A stretch of DNA of 64,000 nucleotides from assembly GCA_010093515.1 (NCBI GenBank), contig MU001672.1, forward strand, positions 460,087 to 524,086. Reading direction: 5' to 3'. The DNA comes from Lineolata rhizophorae. Taxonomy: Eukaryota > Ascomycota > Dothideomycetes > Lineolatales > Lineolataceae. The notes under the pieces were generated by a model. That model was given only the letters and a program-made list of their open reading frames with translations. It was not told the origin of the DNA and did not search any database. Positions 31,814-43,863 of the stretch are shown here, in pieces (the first letter of the stretch is position 1; each line of letters opens with the position of its first letter). The position numbers and the translations under genes are program-made.

Positions 31814-34130
31814 TGCGATGTGATGAGGAGGCGCGCGAAGTGCCAGTGGCAGTGGATGGGCAGAAGAGAGTCCAGAGAGTCGCCAGTGAACGCGCCGGGA
31901 CGGGGTCGGGAGGCTTCATTGGACGAGACCAAAACCCGCAGGAGGCGGCGGGCTGGTCTGTGCGAGCCGTGCGCACTATTTAGGGCGCTGGTCACGCCCG
32001 GAAAGTGAAATAGAATTGGAGCTCGGCATAGACTTGCTAAGCGAGGGCCAAAAAAAAATTTAAAGTCTTCTTTTATTTTGGCTATATATGCAGTTTAGTT
32101 TGCCTCTTCTTCCGCCTGGCGTAGAGACGTAATGGATGGGCGGTCGGAGTCCCTGGCGTTCCGCTTCCCTGCTATTAAGCCTCTACCTGCTGGACGAGCA
32201 GCGGGGTGGGTGACAGCGCGCAGGCACCCACTCTAGCCAGGCCTACTTTTTTCCTTTTTTTTTTCTTTTCTAAAAAAAAAAAAAAGAGCCTCTAGATCAC
32301 CACTATAATAAACTTAGAACAAAACGAAATAAAAAATATGGAGCGTCTGCTATACATGTACATATCTCTTCCCTCGGCCCGTCTTCCATCACCTCGCTTC
32401 CTTGAGCCAATCACGTCCAAACAGGGAAATTTTGTCCCGCGGCCAGAGCTCATTCTCAAGCGCGTAGATTCGCGCTTCGAGAGGACATCTGCATTGGATC
32501 TGCTCCCTCAGCACAAGAACACCCGAGCAGTCAAACTAACGCCGGCAACCCAGGTCGCCCAACCCTCACGACTCGCCTCCACACGGATCCGCGAAGCCCT
32601 CTCCACGCATCGTCTTCCTTGCCCGCGCTCCTCCTCCCCGCCGACGTCCCCATCACGTCCTCCCTCGGCGCTCATCCAAACCGGCCCCTTCTCCCCGCCC
32701 ACCTCCCGCCCGTGCATCGTCGCCCCCGCCAACGTCGCCCGGCAATCGGTATATGTGGTCCCCCACGACCGCCTGGGCACCCAGCACACCTCGTGCAGGA
32801 CCGACGACGCGGCCCAGCGGCTCGTCGTTGCGGCTCCGCCAGCCCCCAGCGCTCGGGGCGCAGCGTCGCGGGCGGCCCGGAAGCACGGTGCGCGACGGGC
32901 AGCAAAATCGCTGGCGGCGGCCGCGCTCGCCGCGGCGCCGCTGGCCGAGGGGCTGGAGCGAGGAACGAGGCTTGCCATTGCGGGCGAGGGCGCGAGGGGA
33001 ATGCTCAAGAGCGCGTCCCTTTTGCCGGGTGAGCGAACCACGAGAAATCGGCAGTGCATGAGTCCCCTGGGGCCTGGCTGGATTCTTCTAGAGACCCGCC
33101 ACGTTTTCAAACACAGATTTGAAGCGCACACTCGCCTTTATACGGGCCCCGGCCATAGGGAGCGCTCATGCGCGGCCTGAGGGGTAAGTCAATCGTACGC
33201 TCGGAGCGGTCGTAGCCAGCCTCCAAAGGATACATACAGATGCCAGATTCGCTCCATTTTGGGGCAAAAGTCAGCCTTGCCAAGCCCCAACGTCAACCGG
33301 TATCGTCCGGACCGTTGTATTCAATAGGAATTGACCGGTTGATCTTTTCACGGCAGAACTCGGAGCGCGAGAGTCACTAGGACTGTCGAATTGCTCGGTC
33401 CGAGGGGTGTATGCAGGGTCTTACAACAGATGGGCCAGTCATACCTGTCATTTGACGCAGAAAACGGGCCACACGCTGCATGCTGTAGCTATGAAATATA
33501 ACCCAATTTCGGAAAGACTCAAAAAAACTGCGTGTCGAGTAGAATTTAACGATGCCATTCAACAGTTTGTATCAGCAGTGGTGCCCATCTTGAAACTATT
33601 GCGTGTGAATGAACGCAGGCGATATCGTGATGAGATATAATGAAAAAGACGCATTAGATTTGAGCAATTTGAATAGTGTTTGCAACTTCAGTAGATGAGT
33701 GCGCTCTGGACTATTCGGTACGAAATCATTTGATTCAAGTTGATTGCATACCTAGCGAGGTAGTTCGCATATATTGGTTTACTAACAAGAACATTTAATA
33801 CCTTGCCATAAGACATTCCCTGTGGTCACAACTTCATACGAATAGCTTTATATCAGCCACCACAAGTGCACCAAAAAAAAAAAAAAAAAGCTTTGCGGTG
33901 TCTAAAATCTAATAGGTGTACCCAGAAGACAATCGCGCCTCCATATGTACCTTTACCGCTCTGGTCCGAAATGTACATAGCATACTAGTACAATCTAGCC
34001 CAAGCCACCAGAAGACCCGAATCCAAAAATGCACAGAAAAGAAGAAGCTTTCATCGTCCTGGCAGCGAGCGCCGTAGCTATAACCGCCCTCCCCGAAATG
34101 CCATCCTGAGCTGGCTCTTCCAGCTCGACT
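31814..34130. other. Long intergenic interval with an ambiguous open stretch
   Basis: GC-rich frames lie on both strands at about 32338-33180 (plus, 280 codons) and 32508-33131 (minus, 207 codons). Their third codon positions coincide, so base composition cannot choose between them, and neither has a domain I recognise. At most one is real. From 33180 to 34130 the DNA is AT-rich, with a 17-base A run near 33875, and probably holds the 3' untranslated region of the carrier gene. A TATATA element near 32083 lies upstream of the glutaredoxin-like gene. Confidence 0.35.
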
Positions 34131-35482
34131 CTAATCCCCTCTCATCCTGCGGAAGAAATCCATGACGCCGGTGAAGACGACGAGCAGGATGCCACCGCCG
34201 GGACCCAGCCGCAGCACCTTGGGCACGAAGCCCTTGTACAGCGCCGCGAAGCCTTCCTCCTTCATGACGGTCGTCAGGGCCGGCCAGGCCCAGTTGTACT
34301 TCGGCGGCCGGCCGGGCACCTTCGGCGAGTTCTGGATGCGGCTCTTGACGACGTCCATGGGGGTGTTGAGCACGGTGCCGACGGTGCCGCCGATGGCGCC
34401 CGACACCATGTCCGTCGTGATCTGGCCCTTCTTGTCCGCCGGCTTGGGCATGAGGCTGCGGATCTGGAAGATGGAGCCGAAGTAGCCCGCGTTCCACAGC
34501 ACGTGGCGCCAGATGGTGCTCTCGAGCCCTTGGTACAGCGTCAGGGGCCCCTCCGTCGCCACGATCTTGCGCACGCAGTCCAGCATCCCGTTGTACTTGT
34601 GCGCCTGCGCCCTATCTTGCAGCCGGATCTTGACGAGCTCGAAGGGGACGACGACGAAGGCTTCGGTGGCGCCGGCCGTGGCGCCCGTCAGGACCGAGAG
34701 CGATTGGTTCATCTTGGCCACGCCGAATACTCTGCGGTAGAACTTGCCCCATTCGTCGTTGGCGGCGAACTTGGTTGCGCTGTAGGTGTGCACCAAGATA
34801 ACCCCGTTAGCTCAGCCAAGGAGAGGAGCGAGCAGGGGAGAATGCGATACGAGTAATGGCTGGAGATGCCTTACCGCTTGGGCGCCTCCATTAGGATGGG
34901 AGCAGTGATGCCGCGATATAACCTCGAGAAGCTGCAGACAATAATTTGAGCGTCTTGATTTCCCTTCATGCGGACGCCGAGGCGCAAGATCTCACCCTTC
35001 GTTCCTCACGATCTTGCGCAGGCAATCGACCATGCCGCTATACGCATCTTCACCGGTGCCCTTGCCCGTCTGCAATTGTCTAGAATTCCCAGTTTCAGCC
35101 CTTCAGCGCTAGATCCCATGAAGCCCGTCGCGCAGACGTAAGGGCGGCCATCTTACACTCGGGTCTTGACCACATCGAGCGGGTACCTATGCGCAGCCAG
35201 GTTAGCAGCAGTTCTCAAGGATACGCGGAGCATAGGCGTAAGTACATGACTAAAATCTGGCACAGGCAGCGACCATCATTAGCATTGTTTGATCCATCGC
35301 GCATATCCCACCTCCTCACGGGCTATCACGAACTTCAGAAACGCCAGCGACCGCGCCTGCACCGCCAATTCGTCAGTTCAACTGGTACAACGCGGCAAAC
35401 AGCACGCGCGCCGAGAGAGAGAGCAGCCTTGCTTACCAGCCGCAAATTGGTATATGAACGGAAGCGGCTTGTCAGACGACAT
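34131..35482 (-). CDS. Mitochondrial 2-oxodicarboxylate carrier
   Basis: Inner-membrane carrier exchanging 2-oxoadipate and 2-oxoglutarate, as yeast ODC1/ODC2 do. Seven exons: 35482-35437, 35356-35334, 35256-35246, 35186-35157, 35079-34996, 34931-34875 and 34779-34131, giving 299 residues, the usual carrier length. All three repeat signatures are present: PLDVVKTRV, PFELVKIRLQ and PMDVVKSRIQ. ITAPILMEAPKRATKFAAND, spanning an intron, is characteristic of the ODC subfamily, as is the start MSSDKPLPFIYQFAAG. Exons 2 and 3 are microexons of 23 and 11 bp; both are required to keep the frame and to give AGAVAGVSEILVMYPLDVVK. In fungi this transport supports lysine biosynthesis and degradation. Confidence 0.92.
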
Positions 35483-37401
35483 GGCGGCTTTGACTGCTTT
35501 CGCGACCGAGAGTTTGAAAGTGATAGGTGCGGGGCAGGGCTATTGCAAAAGATGAGGCAAGGAATTTACAAGGTGCTGGAGTGGAGAGTTGTGGTTATGG
35601 ATGGCCTGCCAAAGTCTAGAGCTGGACAAGGCGTCGGAGGCGGGTGCAGACAGCTCCGAATTTCCGGGGTTCACAAAAAGCAATGTGCGAACAGCGCCAC
35701 AGGTTGTGGCTTGATTTGGCAGCACATTTTTGAAATTGACGACATGAACGCCACGCACTCAATACCTAGATTCGAAGGTGATATGTTGGTGGCGGTTATC
35801 AAGGGTTTTAGCACGTTAAAATCCACATAGAAATACGGTGCGAAGTTGTCATGGGCTAAAACATACCTAAGAAAGAATCTGTATTCTAGCTACGGAGTAC
35901 TTGACAAGAGCTTACACGAAGAAAAGGAAACGAAGAAGAGAAAAGGAGAGGGGAAAAGCTTCCTTAGGTACATTTTGTGAGGAAGGTCCGAATATAGTAA
36001 TACCAGATAGATTAGGATCTACCAGCGGCTATAGACCTATAATAGCTTGACTTTCTATACAAAGCAAACTAGTAATACTTTGCGGCTTGGCATGTTTGAG
36101 CGCCACTGAATAATAATCTTTGTCGAGGCGAAGAAGCGATAGTAGAAGAAACTGTCTGAGCGGGCCTCTTATGGCATAAGCTCAACGTTTGTACGCAGCG
36201 TTTGCGGAGGTATTTTCCTCTCGTATAGTAAACTGCGTGCGACTATTATACTATTGCCCTATGCTCATAAGGGCTTCTTGGACCAGACTATCTGTGCCCG
36301 ACAGCACCGCTACTCAGTAGGACGAATACAAGAAGAATCATATTGCCCGGCGCTAGTGGGATTCAGTAATAACCCTTGAGCAATCTCAGCCTCATAGGCG
36401 ACTCCGTACTTACGCACCTAACCCGACCAACCACAATTTATTCAAGCAATTTCCAAACGCCCTAATAGGCACCCATGTTTATGCGCTTGGATTTCAACAG
36501 CCCCTCAAGATTTAGATACTATGCTAGTGAGCAAATTATCAGTACACTCAATTTTTATTTTATTTTCTCCACCTCGAGCTCCAGTCTGTTGCGTTTATGT
36601 ACCCCCGTGGCTCAGCCTGACCCAGCCTTAATACGTCCCCAGGCCGGGACCAATCGAATCCATTAGTGCTGCACCTAACCGGTAAGCATCACGATGCGCA
36701 AGGCAGCCAAACCAGTCTCTGCCGCTGATGTCGCTGCAATCAACATGACAGCAAATTCGCGGTAGGAACACACACGCAACAAAACAGCCTGACTAACAAT
36801 GTGTGCTTCTTTATCAATGTAAAACAAAGTGCCGGTCAGCTGCGAGAGCATGCCGAAACAGAGGAGAGAAGGAAAACCCTAGCACAGTATACGCACAAAG
36901 CACACTCCCTCTCACACACACATACCAAGAAGAGTAAAAACGTCTGAACAAAGTAAACAAAGAAATCCATGCCCTTGTCGTAGTAGAAGCAAAGAAAAAC
37001 GATCGTGCTTCATGTCTGTCTTCCCACGTCCATTACTAGAAGGAAAGGAGAGGAGGAAAGGGACGAGATGTAGCATCACACCTCGCTCAAAGCAGAACCT
37101 GGGGAGGGAAGGAGAAACAGACGAAGCCACTCCATAGTTAGCTAACCCCTCGACCACTCCTCGCTATCCTCCTACGGTAAGAAATTAAGAACGAGAGGCA
37201 CGCTTATCGAAAACCCAAACGCACGGACTACGCCCGTTCTACGCAACCCGCTAGCTCCTTCACACACACTAGGCTCCCACCGGGCTACTAACCATCGACC
37301 ATCCCGCCACGTCAACGAACAGATTCAAAGAAAACAACTTCCCCGTTCCTGTTGCCCCACGACATCACCTTTCCTCATCCCTGCTATCCCACCCCCTCCC
37401 C
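35483..37401. other. Intergenic, about 1.9 kb, no gene seen
   Basis: This is AT-rich relative to the genes, with no frame of interest between 35830 and 37400. The left part is the carrier's promoter and the right part should hold the 3' untranslated region of the KIN1-type kinase gene. I see no transposon ends or repeats. Confidence 0.6.
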
Positions 37402-40400
37402 TCACAGCCTCAACTCATCCAAAATCCTCTGCGCCAAACTCTTATACTGCCACGTCCCCCCGTCCACCTTCTTGAACTGGATCCCGTGCAGGCTCAGCAG
37501 CGGCACCTTGACCACGAAGATCTCGAACCGCAGCACCGTGCTGCGGCCCATGTCGGCCTGCACGTGCGTGCTCGTCTCGCCCGCCGGCCGCTCGCGCGGC
37601 GCCCCGGCCGCCCCGCCGCCGCCGCCCTTGCGGCCCCCCCCCGCGTGCGACCCCGTCCGCGGCGGCGACGCCGCCGCGTTCTCCTTGGAGCCCCCGGCCG
37701 CATCGTCGCTCTCGGCCTCGGCCTCGGCCTCGGCCTCGCCGCCGTCCGACAGCGGGTCCTCGCTGGCCGAGAAGCTGTGCTCCGCCGCGGCGGCCGACGG
37801 CCGGTGGTGCCGGCGCGAGCCCTTGTCCTTAGCGAAGTCGTCGCGGTCCCTGTCCCTCTCGCCGGCCATGAAGCCGCCGAAGGAGATCTTGCGCCGGTGG
37901 CCGATGCCGCCGGCGCCGGGCGGTCCCGCGCCGGGGCTCGGGCTCCGCAGGCCCGGGCTGCCCGACGACGCGCCTCCGCCTTGATGCTGCTGGGTGGCGC
38001 CGGCGGCGCCGGCGGCGCCGGCTTCGGCCGCCGGCGGCACGTGCTTGCACGAGAAGCCGCCGCGGATCTCGTGCCACTTGACGCCGAGCATGTCGAGGAC
38101 GCGGATGATGTCGGCGCGGATCACGGGCAAGGGCTTGTTGCTCGTCGTGCTGACGCTGAAGAGGCCCTTTAGGTAGACGGGTTTCATGGCCTCGTGCGGG
38201 GACCGGCTCCGGCGCCGCCCGCGCCCGCGCCGCTGCTCGCGCTCCGACGCCGTCTCCTCGTCCTCTTCCTCTTCCTCGGCCGCCGCCTCGTCCGCCTCTT
38301 CGTCCACGTCTGCTTCCACGTCCGTCTCGCCGCCGGCCACCGCCGCGTGATGCCTGCTCCGCCGCGGGATAGTCGAGCCGCCACCCTCCGCCGCGGCGGC
38401 AGCGGCGGCGGCGGCGGCGGCGCTGCGCTGCTGCTCTTCGGCACGCTTGGCACGCCTAGCCTGTATCGACTCCCGCCTCGCATGACCCAGGCTCTTCGCG
38501 CGGCCCGCGGCCGCCGCCGTGTGCGGCCTACCATGCATGCCGGTTCCGAGGCCGTCCTCGTCCGCTCCCCTCGGGCTCCGCTTGCCGTCTTCTGCGCCGG
38601 CCGCGCCCGTCGGCGTCGTCCCGTCGTCGGACCGGTCCGACACGTCCGTGACGTGGCCGGCCGCTGCGGCCGCGCGCGGGTCGTCGGACGCGCCCTTGGC
38701 GCCGCCGACGGGCACGTCAGAGGCGCCGCGGCGGCTGAGCCGGCGGCGCAGGTCCGCGCTGTTGACCGATGTGCTGCGGCCGAGCGCCTTGAGCTTGCGG
38801 GTCGTCGAGTTGCCAAAGGAGGACGATGGCGGCGGCGGCGTGAGGAGGCCGTGCTTGTTGCCGCCACCGCCGGGCACGGCCGTGTGCGGTGGCTGTGGCA
38901 CCGAATGCGCATGGCCGTGTGTCGGCGTCTGCGGCACGTTGGCGCCCGCGTTGAGCAGCGCAGGCGGCGGCGGGTGCTGGTCGCGGTCCTTGCGCCGCAC
39001 CGAGAACGACTTGCGCATGCTGGCCGGTTCCGTCGGGCTGTTGACGGTCAGGGAAGGCGTTGGCGGCACCGGCGGCTGCTTCTCGCGCCAGTGCTCCCCG
39101 CGGTGGTCCCGTTCGCGGTCGCGGTCGCGCTCCATGTCGCCGCGGTGCCTTCGGGTCGAAAACCGCCGCAGCAAGCCCGCGGCCGTGCTCTCCTTCTTGC
39201 CATGAGGATGTTGCTGCTCCCCTGCGGCGCCCGGTGAGAGCGCCGCCGGCGACGCCGGCCCTGGTTGATGGTGCTGCACCGCCGCGGTGCCGATGTTGAC
39301 CTTCTGCAAGCCCTCCGTGACCTCGTCCTCACCATGGGTGCGTGCGCGCGGCCTCGTCCTCCCCCCGGTCGGCTTCTCGCCAGCCATCTCGTAAGTGGCC
39401 GGGTTCGTGTAGGCGGCCTCGGGCGAGGGCAGGTCCGGCAGCTTGAGCGTCGGGTCGCCGGGCGTCGGCTGCATGCCGAGGGCGCCCGGATTCGCCTCGA
39501 CGCGCTCGCGCTCGAGCTTCTCGCGCACCAGGAAGTAGACCGAGATGAGCGGGTGGAAGGCGTTGACGGGATCCGCACCAACGGCCACGGCCTCGGCCGA
39601 CGGGTTCGTCAATAGCGTGTCGCGGCTCGTCGTCGAGTTGCGCCGCTTGTAGAAGTCGAAGACGCCGCGCTTGCGCTCCGTTTCGGGGGTCTGCAGCGAC
39701 TGCTGCTGCTGCTGCTGGCGCCGCAGCGCCAGCCGCAGCGCGTGCTGGTAGTCGTCCGACTCGAGGATCTTGGTCAGCGAGTTGGTGATGTACTCGGTGG
39801 AGCCGAAGTCGAAGCCCGTCATGCGCTCGATGACGACGGTGTCTAGGGGCAGCTGCAGTGGTTCGCGGTAGGGGAGGTAGTTCTCCGGCGGCGTGTTGAA
39901 CCCTTTGGTCATCCAAGGATGGTTCATGATCTCGGCCAGGCTGCCGCGCTCGCGCGGGTTCGTCACGAGCATCCGGCCGATGAGGTTCTTGCACTCCGAC
40001 GACAGCCAAGGCGGGTACTCGACATTGCCCTTTTTGATCTTGGCGTGCAGCTTGGGCATGTCCTGGTCGTCGAATGGCACCTTGCCGCACACGAGCACGT
40101 ACAGCACGATGCCGAAGCTCCATACGTCGACCTCCGGGCCCGTGTACTTCTGCGCCTGGAGCAGCTCCGGCGCCGCAAAGTACAAGCTGCCGCAGAAGGT
40201 GCCCAGCTGCGCATGCGGCGAGAAGAGATTGCTCAGGCCGAAATCGATGATCTTGATATCGCCCGTCTTGCTGATCAGGATGTTCTCGATCTTCAGGTCG
40301 CGGTGGACGATGCTGTTGCGGTGGCAGTAGTCGAGCGCCGAGGCGATCTGGCGCGCAAACTTGCGCGCCTGCTTCTCTTTGAGGCGGCCGTGCGAGATGA

Positions 40401-41552
40401 TGTAGTCGAGCATCTGGCCGCCGTTGACGTACTCGAACAGCATGTACCAATGATAGTTGGTCTTGACGAAGTCGCGCATGCCGCAAATGTACGGATGGTT
40501 GACGAGGCTGACGATGGCAGCCTCTCGCGCTGTCCGGATCTCTTTGGAGTGATCAGCCCGCTGGCGCTCTTCCGGCGTACGATGTTCGTCGGTCGAATGG
40601 CGCGGCACGATCTTAACAGCAACCTGTAGAGACAGGGCGCGTTTGCCCGTTTCTGTTAACCATGGTACCTTGTTCCACGAAGCGGCACAAACATCACACA
40701 AGTCCCAAGCACGCAACACTCTCTCCTCGCGAAGCTCCACCGGCTTCGGCCCAAGTAGGAAAAGGGAGAAAGAGGAGGAAAAGAGCATCCACTCACCTGT
40801 TCCCCGGTCTCCAAATTCTTCGCCACCTTCACCTTCCCCATACTCCCCGCCCCAATCGTCTTCCCCAGGCTCCACTCCCCGGTCGGCGTCTTGATCGTCT
40901 GCCTCCGCCTGGGTGCGCTCCCGCTCCCCGCGGGCTGCGCCGCCGCGCCGCTGCCCCCCCTCGAATGGCTGCTCCCCGGCGGCGCCTGCTGCGGGTGGCC
41001 GTGGTGCGCCGCCGCGGCGCCGCCCCTCGCGGCGCCGCCGTGCTGGCCCGCCGCCACCGCCTGCTCGGCCGCCATACCGTTCACCGCCGCCGCGTAGTCC
41101 GCCGCGTACCGCTGCTGCTGCTGCTGCTGCCGCTGCGCCGACTCGCTCCGCCTGCTCGAGTCCGTCCGCCCCAGCGGCGCCGCGGCGCCGCGGTGGTGCG
41201 GCTGCGGCGGCGAGAGCGGCCGGCTGGTGTTGGCCGCCACGGCGGGCAGCTGCGAGTGTTCGAAGTCGCGCCGCGCGACCGAGTGCAGGTTGCCGGTGGG
41301 GGAAGCCTGTCCTGCGGCTGCGGCGGCGGCGGCGGCGGCGGCGGTCGAACTGCTGTGGTGGCGCTGCGGGGTGCTGGGAGGGGCGGCGTGGGATGAGGGC
41401 GAGGACGGAGGAGGCGCGCGGGTCGAGGCCGCGCGCTGCGGGATGCCGGGAGAGGCGCTGGCGTTGGAGCCGGCGGAGGCGGGCTGCGGGGCGCGGCGTG
41501 AGGCGGATGCGCTGCGGGTGATCGGGGGAGGGCCGGCAGCGGACGAGGACAT
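37402..41552 (-). CDS. KIN1: KIN1/KIN2-type serine/threonine protein kinase with KA1 domain
   Basis: Polarity and exocytosis kinase of the PAR-1/MARK clade, acting at the growing tip and septa. Exons 41552-40797 and 40623-37402 give 1,325 residues. The N-terminal 220 residues are disordered, with poly-Ala and poly-Gln. The kinase domain starts near residue 228: the Gly loop is GAGSMGKV, the ATP-binding Lys is in VAVKIV just after the intron, the catalytic loop is HRDLKIEN (about 359), the Mg loop is DFGLSN, and the activation segment ends FCGSLYFAAPELL. A 650-residue linker is rich in Ser, Arg, Glu and Ala. The C-terminus is a KA1 domain: ADIIRVLDMLGVKWHEIRGG, then RFEIFVVKVPLLSLHGIQF and TWQYKSLAQRILDELRL. 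KA1 binds acidic phospholipids and restrains the kinase. It is longer than yeast Kin1 (about 1,060) because of the linker. Confidence 0.95.
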
Positions 41553-43602
41553 TCTCCTGGGAGGCGGTTATCGGGACCGAGCAGGCCGTCCGACGTCGGG
41601 CGATGGTCCGCGGGCCTCGTCGTCGGGCGCGGCCGTCGGCGGGCTCGTGTGCGGAGCGACGTGCAGATGGCGGATGTGTTTGTGTTTGCGAGCGCTAGCT
41701 GCGGGTCCGTGTGGTCGGTGAGCTAGCTGGCAGTGGCTGCGAGGGCCTCGGTGTGGCGGGTCGAGATGAGAGGCATGAATAGCGGGCGGGCGGATACACC
41801 TGCGCGCTTTTTTTTTTTTTTTTTTTTGCTGGACTGGCACCTTGGAAGCGGGCCGCGGCGATGGAAACGAGACGCGGGCGTGAGCGCAAGCGCTGGGGTG
41901 CGCGGTGAAGGAAGAGAGACAGGCCGGCGAGAGGGACCAGGAAAGGGTGGTCTCGGCGGTGCAGATCACTCGTCGCGCGCTGCCACAATCGAATCGGCGT
42001 ATCAGGCAGACAGATATCCTGATCCCACCGCCCTCTCTCTCTCTGCTCCTTTCTTTCTCCCCTTCGGTCTCTCTCGGCCCTCCGCGGAGTCGGCCAACCC
42101 GCCAGCAGATGCTCGCTGTTAAGCCGGGCGCCTGTAGCGAAATAGAAAGCAGCCTGAAAAGGGGGGCCACGGCACGCACGAAGCAACGGCGCGCAGCTGG
42201 CGTTCGATGAAATCCCCGTTCGCGGCCTGGCAATCCGCGGGCCCCGGGGAGCGGGCAGGATGGCGGGCAAGCAACGCCGGCCGCGGGCCCGGGCGGCCCG
42301 TTTCGCCCACCGGTCGCGGGCAGCTGCGCTGCGCGCGAGCGGCCGACGGGCCAGCACGCGGATCGGAGGAGCGGCCGGGGCCGGAGCCTAGCCTTGCTCG
42401 CCCTCTTCCAGCCGGAAAAGAAGAGGAAAGCGAAGGGGCGCCGCGCTCGGTGCCGGGGCGGAGGCGTCCGTGGCGTGTCTGTGCAAGTCTGCGGATGCGC
42501 GGCGCAGAGCAAGGCCGGCTGCCGGCTGCGCTTTGCGGCGAGCAAGGGCCGCAGCAGTACCTGGCAGGACGAGAAGCTGAGGTGTCGTTCGTGGGGAGAC
42601 GCGGGCGGTGGTGTCCGGGGCGGGCGACAGCGGGTCCCCAGGTAGGGCGCGGGCGGGCGGGCGGCGGGGAGGGGGCCAGCCGGGCGCGTGTGGCACGGCC
42701 GTGATGCCTGTGTGCAGCCGCCCGGAAAGGACCAGCTGCGGAGTGCTGTGCGTGGTGCTGTACGGAGCGCTGTCACCCTTGCCCAATTGCCCGCCGGGGC
42801 TAGCGAATGCGGAGCGCAGCAAGCAGCACGGGAGGCGAAGGGACAATGCTGATGGAGCGACGCCACACGCAACGCGCGAGGATGGAGAAGGGAATCGGGC
42901 ATCCTCCTCCCTCTACCTCGCCCTCTGCCCTCTGCCCTCCGCACGCGCGCGTGGCCGTCCATGCATGGGGCCAGTTCCCCTCGCGGCCCAATCACAGCCA
43001 CGCGCAATTTCCTGACGCCACGCCCGACCGCCGGCCAATGGCCGCCCTCCCTTGTCGTGCCTTGCTCTACTGCGTACTCCGTGACTTCGCACCGGGGGAG
43101 CAAGCATGCCTACATAGGTATATGTAAAGCCCGTCTCGGGCTCTCCTACAAGTGCTGCTGCTGCCAAAAATAAACCACCAACCCATCTTGTCTGTCGCCG
43201 CCGCCCTTTTTCCTTATGCAGCGCCCTCGAGTAGGATTTCTTTACCTATTCATTGGCCGGCCTCCAAGCTCGTAAAACTCCGAACCGGGTAGGCAACGGC
43301 CTGACCTTTTTGTTCAATTGATGCCTGTTAGGGGGGTGACGCTGGCTGCTACTACTGCACGCTTAAGCACCTCGCCAGTCACTTGACGCTTGAGGCGCCA
43401 CTTTGACGGCTTGATATCGAGCCCCTTTTTCAGGGCAGCGGTGCTTGAACCGGCATAAGTCACCCTCCGTTTTTGATCCGAGACATTATAGACAGGACTC
43501 TAGACAGGGATATTCCTTCGGGTGAAGATTACTAGCCAAATGAGGGAATCGGCACGCTCCTCCGCCAGCAGCCCAGAATGCTTCGCAGTGCAGTTCTAAT
43601 CT

Positions 43603-43633
<31 letters not shown>

Positions 43634-43863
43634 AGAACTTTTTTTCCCCCCCCCCCCCCCCCCCCCCAAAAAAAAATTGTATTAAGATCCTCTGCGCTGC
43701 TACTCTTCTCATAAGTTGGTATTAGGTATAGGTATTTAGAAATACACTTCCCGCGTAAGCGTTGCAATCGTTCTTAGGAGCCCCGTGTTCGGTCATACGC
43801 CATCCTATGCCACATAACCGCTGCTCGTTCAAAACCCCCATGCCCTTCTCGTACGCAACAAAC
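41553..43863. promoter_or_regulatory. Upstream region of KIN1-type gene
   Basis: This 2.3-kb interval is GC-rich and open in many frames, none convincing. It contains an 18-base T run near 41810, CT-rich stretches (about 42028-42065) typical of fungal leaders, and a tacataggtatatg element at about 43108. Its right part carries the poly-C tracts and the 3' flank of the F-box-like gene. Confidence 0.4.
43603..43676. repeat. Paired poly-C homopolymers
   Basis: 29 C (43603-43631), then AAAGAAC, 7 T, 22 C (43646-43667) and 9 A. The minus strand could form G-quadruplex structures. The tracts lie downstream of the F-box-like gene's stop, outside any coding region. The exact lengths may be unreliable because long homopolymers are prone to sequencing error. 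Confidence 0.9.

Noticed and set aside
32338-33180. Plus-strand (280 codons) or minus-strand (32508-33131, 207 codons) gene
   Set aside because: Both share the same third-position bias, so composition cannot decide, and neither shows a known domain.
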